Source of the DNA: Sphagnum compactum
Lineage: Eukaryota; Bryophyta; Sphagnopsida; Sphagnales
Length of the DNA: 64,000 nt
Assembly (NCBI GenBank): GCA_965153455.1
Contig: OZ234501.1
Coordinates: 1,302,001 to 1,366,000 of the forward strand
Direction of reading: 5' to 3'
The notes under the pieces were generated by a model, which saw only the letters and a program-made list of their open reading frames with translations, searched no databases and was not told the origin of the DNA. A program made the translations under genes and the position numbers. This document shows, in pieces, positions 59,617-64,000 of the stretch. Every line of letters begins with the position of its first letter. Position 1 is the stretch's first letter.

Positions 59617-59621
59617 AAAAC

Positions 59622-60534
59622 TATCGTAACCCTAGCCTTGGACTTGCGACCACGGCAAGGGCTTATAAAAGTGCAAGCCAAGAGGGAAGCCTAGGAGTCA
59701 CATTTCATGCTCCCGGGAGTGCAAAAGAGTGTGAGAGAATGAACTCACACTCCCAAGGGAATTATCACTTTGGGAGTTGGAGTCCCGGTGGACTTTTGAA
59801 TTTTCAAAGAACAATTGCAAGGGTTGAGAACTCATTGGATTGAGGCATTCCTTATATCATTGCAAAGATTTTGGAATGTAAATGTCTAAAATGGGCTTGC
59901 ATGACCCATTTGGACATCTGAAACACAAGTTATGGTCTAAAGAAGGGCCATGAGTCAAATTGGCAATTTCACTCCCGACCACTAAAAGTCGAGAATCGAC
60001 CTGATTTCCTTGCACATAGGTGGCATGCTAATACCGTTGGAAAGATCTTGATGAGAGCTACAACTTTGCTTTAGACCTCGTATTAATTGGAGGTCTGAAG
60101 AAAAAATTATGGGCCCTCAAAGTTGCGGGAGTCCCAAATTTGGGAAATTTCGGGACTCCCACTTGGGAGTCCCAAAACAAAATGCCATTTGGATGTGGCC
60201 CTCATGGAGAGGCACAAAGTATACTATAAGGGGGAAGGTGGTGGTTTCCCCAAGTCCGGGCCGTGGTGAGTCGTGTGAATTCGAATTGCCTGTGGCTCGT
60301 CCTAGCACCAAAAGTGCCCCAACTATGCACTAACCGCCTTGTGTTGGTTTTGTGCAGGTCCGTGTGAGTAGTTGAAGCTTGTCAATTCTTCCTAGTCCCA
60401 TCATGGAGCTCTAGTATGCCCCTCTACCCCTCCATAGTGCTACAAACAAAAGAGCGTGCCCCAGCTTCTTGCTCTTCCGTTGTTTTCATTTGGGACTCAC
60501 ATTTGGAGCCCCTCAAAGAGTTAAGAGCACATCA
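59622..60534 (+). mobile_element. Solo LTR, family A copy 5 (long form, diverged, 913 bp)
   Basis: Starts TATCGTAACCC (TG changed to TA) and ends AGCACATCA, flanked by a perfect 5-bp duplication AAAAC (59617-59621 and 60535-60539). It has the extra 5' segment of copy 3 but is the most diverged copy, with many C-to-T and G-to-A changes. The TATA-proximal hairpin at about 60230-60251 keeps its stem, one G-C pair having become a possible G-U pair. Confidence 0.88.
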
Positions 60535-60539
60535 AAAAC

Positions 60540-63090
60540 ATTATACATTTTTTTTATCAAGTTAGTAAATTTATTTTTTTCAAGTCCTTGGGGTTTATAT
60601 TTTACACTCACATTCTCAACATAACTAGGAATGATTATTTATACATGTTTAGAATTATCTTCCTAGTTTGAAATTTGTACATTTGATTAAATGATTACCT
60701 AATTGGGATTTTAGCAAATTATGTTTACAAATAATTACCTTCATTAGTTTGTCATTTCCAATGATTGGAGGTGTTTAAAACCCAGTAATCAATATTATGT
60801 AAGCAAGGATACCGCTTTACAAGGACCAACTAATACTTGGTTTAAACACTAAGTATTGGCACTTGTTGGCAAAGCACATGTAAGTGTTGGTTTCAAGCAC
60901 CCAAGGAGTCTTTTAGGAGTGACATTTTTTTGTGACAACACATATTTGTTGATAATGGTACAACATTAAGGTTTTTGTAAGGTAATCGTGTAGAAGCCCA
61001 TGAAGTGCAGGAAATTGCCAAAGGACCCCCCCCCCCCCCCCCCCTTAGCAAATTGGCCTTTGAGTGGACATTAAGAAACAAGATGTTACCTTCATTTCCA
61101 TTGTTTAACAATTGGGAAGTAAAGGCTTGGATCCAAAATATGACTTAGAGAATGAACATGTCATTGTAGAAGAGTGTAATGCTTTGTTTGGGGGTCCAAG
61201 AAATTCAAGACTAAATCCCTTGATTTGAAGTTGAAAAATAAGGTAGTAATGGAGGATATTTATTGGAGGGTTTTTTGGAACAAGGATTGTTGCCAATAAT
61301 GAAATTCTTGCATGGATTATACATGGTTTCATTGCTTGAAGAAGGGGCTATGAAATCAATTGGGCAAAGCCAACAGAATCAGTAGCAGAAAAAAAAAAAA
61401 ACTTACAGGGAATCAATTGATAATTGATCAACTAGTCTTGGTCAAGAAAAAACATATGACAAATTCTTTAGAAGGCAGTGGTGGGAGCTCAAATTCGTGT
61501 TCAACCCACATTCAATTGTAAAATCCATTGCCAGATAGTTCTAAACATGGAATTGTTCAAGATATTGTTGGTGATAATAATGATCATTTATTTTTATTTA
61601 TTTTTTGTCTTTTGCAATTTGTCTTATGCAACTAAAAAATGTCACATACAATTATTTTTTAGTTGCATGCGACATGTGTAGTTACATAAAATAAGTTGCA
61701 AAAGACAATTTTTTATTAGTGTTGTCTTTACTAATAAGTAAGTGTCTTTATGGGTGGCAGTTGAAGATATTAAGAAAATTATTGAGGTATTATCCTTGAA
61801 GAGGGAGCTCCTAATTATATGCAAGTCTTTAAAGGTGGATGAAAATGTTACATCCACCAAATTGTTAGGCATTGAATACAACATGGATGATAATAAAAAA
61901 GTAGTGGAAGAGGCCCAAACAATAGAAGTTTATAATGTTTGGGTTATTTGACTAAAAAGGAGCAAAGGTATGTGAGGATTTTTGTTTTGGGCTTTTGAAG
62001 GGAGGTGCATAAGAGGTGAATGTTAGGGTTTAGGGTTTGGGAAAATGTAAAGGTGGAGATGTTGAAATAGTAGATTTTTTTTCCATAGATTGTGAAAGGT
62101 CATTGACATATATATTTTTTCCTTCAAGGGGACTTTTAATTTGCAAATATTTTTGGGTTTGTTTTATAAATTTTCGAAAGCAAAGTGTTTTTATTTTGGT
62201 TATCGTGGGATCATAGGCTACCCCACTTTGGATTTTTCCTTTCTTCTTGTTTGTCTTTCCTTTTTTTCTTGATTTTTTTAAGGCGTTTTTCCCCCTTATA
62301 TCCATCCTCCCCTCTTTTTCCCTAATCTTCATTTTTTTTTCCTACATGTAAAACAATACTTGCAATTTCCTAGAGGGGATCAAGGTCCAAGTTGTCACAT
62401 TACATAATTTTTGTTTTTTAAAGTCACCTTATTTAGATAATAGGTGCCAACAAATCACCGAATTATAGGATGGATCTTGAATCTTTTCAATTCCCCCTTT
62501 CACCTTTAGCCACCTTTTATGGATGATTACGAACCCACCTACTCCACAAATTTTGGGGGTGGGGTGGGGTGGGGGAAAGGGAAGATTTACTTGTATCTAT
62601 ATGAATATTTCCCGTTTATCAAATTTTAAATATTAATTGTTGGATGAAAAAAAATGCAAATTAGTACATAATCTAGTTGAATGCAATATGAGTTGTGGAC
62701 CCATGTATAGTTGCATTTCTTAAAATTATCATTAAAAATTTGAAACTGCCATTTATGTTCAAACACAAACCATTTATTTCATATTCACTTTCAATAGTAG
62801 CTGAATACCCCCAATCAACATTTGAGCCTTTTGTATAAGATAACATTATAAATTTAACTATGAAGTTTTTTTTTTTACAATCTTGAAATGAAAGATCCAT
62901 AAAATTTAACATGAACTTTCGTTTCTTCTTGCGAAACATGTATTTATTTTTATTTGACTCCATCATTTTAACTTCATGGAAAATAATGTGAACTAAATTT
63001 TGCAATCCTTGACTTGAGTATGTGACCATGGTTTTGTTTTTTAATTTTGTGACCCAGGTAACCTTGTGTAAAAAAATATAAATAATCTAT
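60540..63090. other. AT-rich spacer
   Basis: A C tract of about 20 lies at 61026-61045. Open frames at 61742-61951 (LKRELLIICKSLKVDENV) and 62673-63029 on the minus strand show no recognisable domain. The foldback at 61606-61707 is listed separately. Confidence 0.4.
61606..61707. repeat. Foldback element, about 100 bp (MITE-like)
   Basis: The left arm starts TGTCTTTTGCAA at 61606. The right arm ends TTGCAAAAGACA at 61707. The arms remain complementary, with mismatches, for about 45 bases (TATGCAACTAAAAAATGTCAC against the ATGTGTAGTTACATA side), so almost the whole element folds. Flanks are T/A-rich and no clear target duplication can be assigned. Confidence 0.6.
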
Positions 63091-63500
63091 AATAAAAAGC
63101 CTAGGTAACCTATGCATCCCAAAATAAAAAAGTTTAGGTAACTTTCGAGGTTTGTGCGTTGTTGGTTATTTTGGCGGAAGATCTAGAAGCAACCTAGACT
63201 ATTTTATTGCAAGACGTGTAGGTTATGTAAGCTTTTAACCTGATGTTATTGAAGCTTTTTAATTTACGTAAGCTTTTTACCTTAGGGTACCTAGGGTTTG
63301 TACTATAGATTATTAATATTTTTTACATAAGGTTACCTAGGTTTTTAACCAAATCACTTAATTTTGCGATTTACTTCAACCTTTTACCTTAGGCCACCTA
63401 GGTTTTGTTATCATAGATTACATAAACTTTTTACCTTAGGTTACCTAAGCTTTTGATCCCAAAATTCCCAGTCCACCTAAACTTTTTATTTTAGGACCTT
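63090..63500. repeat. Degenerate CCTAGGT-rich repeat
   Basis: TTTTTACCTTAGG followed by TACCTAGG or CACCTAGG recurs about every 60-70 bases. The same CCTAGG vocabulary forms the exact 66-bp repeat at 58.5 kb. No coding content. Confidence 0.6.
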
Positions 63501-63879
63501 AAGTTACGTAAGCATCCTATAGGTCTTTACAAGGTCCAACATCCACTGAGCATCAATTTGGTGAGATTAGATTACATGCATGATGAACCAATGTGAAGAA
63601 GGGAAGAACCCCAAGTTCGTTCGGGGGGGGGGGGTGTTGTTCCTAATTTTTTTTCTTTTTATAAACAAAAATGCCGGCTGTGAAAAAATTAGGAAGGGTA
63701 AGGTTTAGGGGGTTTAAGGCTAGATTGTAAGCTTCTTGGATTGGTCTCCGTTTCCTGTTTCTTTTTGTGGCGGTCTACGATTTTAGGGTTCCCTTTAGAT
63801 GTCTTCTATTTCAAGTCCTTTTTTCGTGATCGTGAAGAAAAACTTTCATATACATATAATTTGACCACTACGTTCATAA
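63501..63879. other. Spacer before the last G/T-rich repeat
   Basis: A G tract at about 63624-63633, then GT-rich unique sequence. No gene supported. Confidence 0.4.
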
Positions 63880-64000
63880 GGACGAAGGCTGGAGGTTGTT
63901 TGACCATAAAAAGACACCGTAATGGCACGTTGTTTTAGCGTAGTGGCAGGCTGTTTTTGTTGACCTTTTTCACTTTTTGTCATTTTTGTTACTTTTTTAC
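63880..64000 (+). repeat. Dispersed G/T-rich repeat, copy 5 (start only)
   Basis: GGTTGTTTGACCATAAAAAG, GGCAGGCTGTTTTTGTTGAC, then TTTGTTACTTTTTTAC reproduce the start of copies 1 and 2. The copy runs off the window. Confidence 0.7.

Overview
The window reads as nuclear DNA of a land plant with a large, repeat-rich genome. The recognisable protein fragments are plant-type: exons like the ARM-repeat/BTB protein ARIA, a PHO1-type SPX-EXS phosphate exporter, an LRR-receptor N-terminus and a SERAC1-like alpha/beta hydrolase. Around them lie AT-rich spacer, low-complexity DNA, satellites and LTR remnants. I cannot name the species or clade from sequence alone. Intact genes are few, and most gene-like pieces are partial or decayed.

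Layout. 1-4.3 kb: AT-rich spacer, a small two-exon zinc-finger gene (2678-3044), then low-complexity DNA. 4.4-6.3 kb: a satellite of short CGCTTTAC-type units. 7.1-9.4 kb: two independent solo LTRs of one family, each with a perfect 5-bp target-site duplication. 10.2-11.1 kb: a strongly G/T-rich dispersed repeat. 13.0-13.3 kb: an LRR-receptor fragment. 14.7-17.2 kb: exons of a PHO1-like gene on the minus strand. 18.7-21.6 kb: the same satellite inverted, interrupted by a third solo LTR, followed by a second copy of the G/T-rich repeat. 24.4-25.3 kb: a fourth solo LTR on the minus strand. 27.9-28.9 kb: a broken SERAC1-like hydrolase with a decayed extra exon. 30.6-36.0 kb: two convergent open frames. 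37.7-50.3 kb: direct and tandem repeats with no recognisable gene. 51.4-54.9 kb: ARIA-like exon fragments next to a decayed DDE transposase. 58.4-60.5 kb: a 66-bp tandem repeat and a fifth solo LTR. The window ends inside another G/T-rich repeat copy.

The most notable object is at 31.2-36.0 kb on the minus strand. One reading frame of about 1,580 codons carries N-terminal C2H2 fingers, more Cys/His zinc motifs, a segment with the residue pattern of a tyrosine recombinase (R...K...R...GHx8Y), a RecQ-like helicase with motifs I to VI, and a Cys-rich C-terminus. From memory this order resembles large fungal proteins that pair zinc fingers with a RecQ-like helicase, and it is not an ordinary plant gene. 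The frame is interrupted only by three in-frame TAG codons and one 1-nt frameshift. A convergent 204-codon frame ends 44 bp away. I read this as a recently decayed mobile element or horizontally acquired unit in which recombinase and helicase share one polypeptide.

The other genes do not form a pathway. They are independent remnants in a region shaped by transposons, satellites and local duplication.
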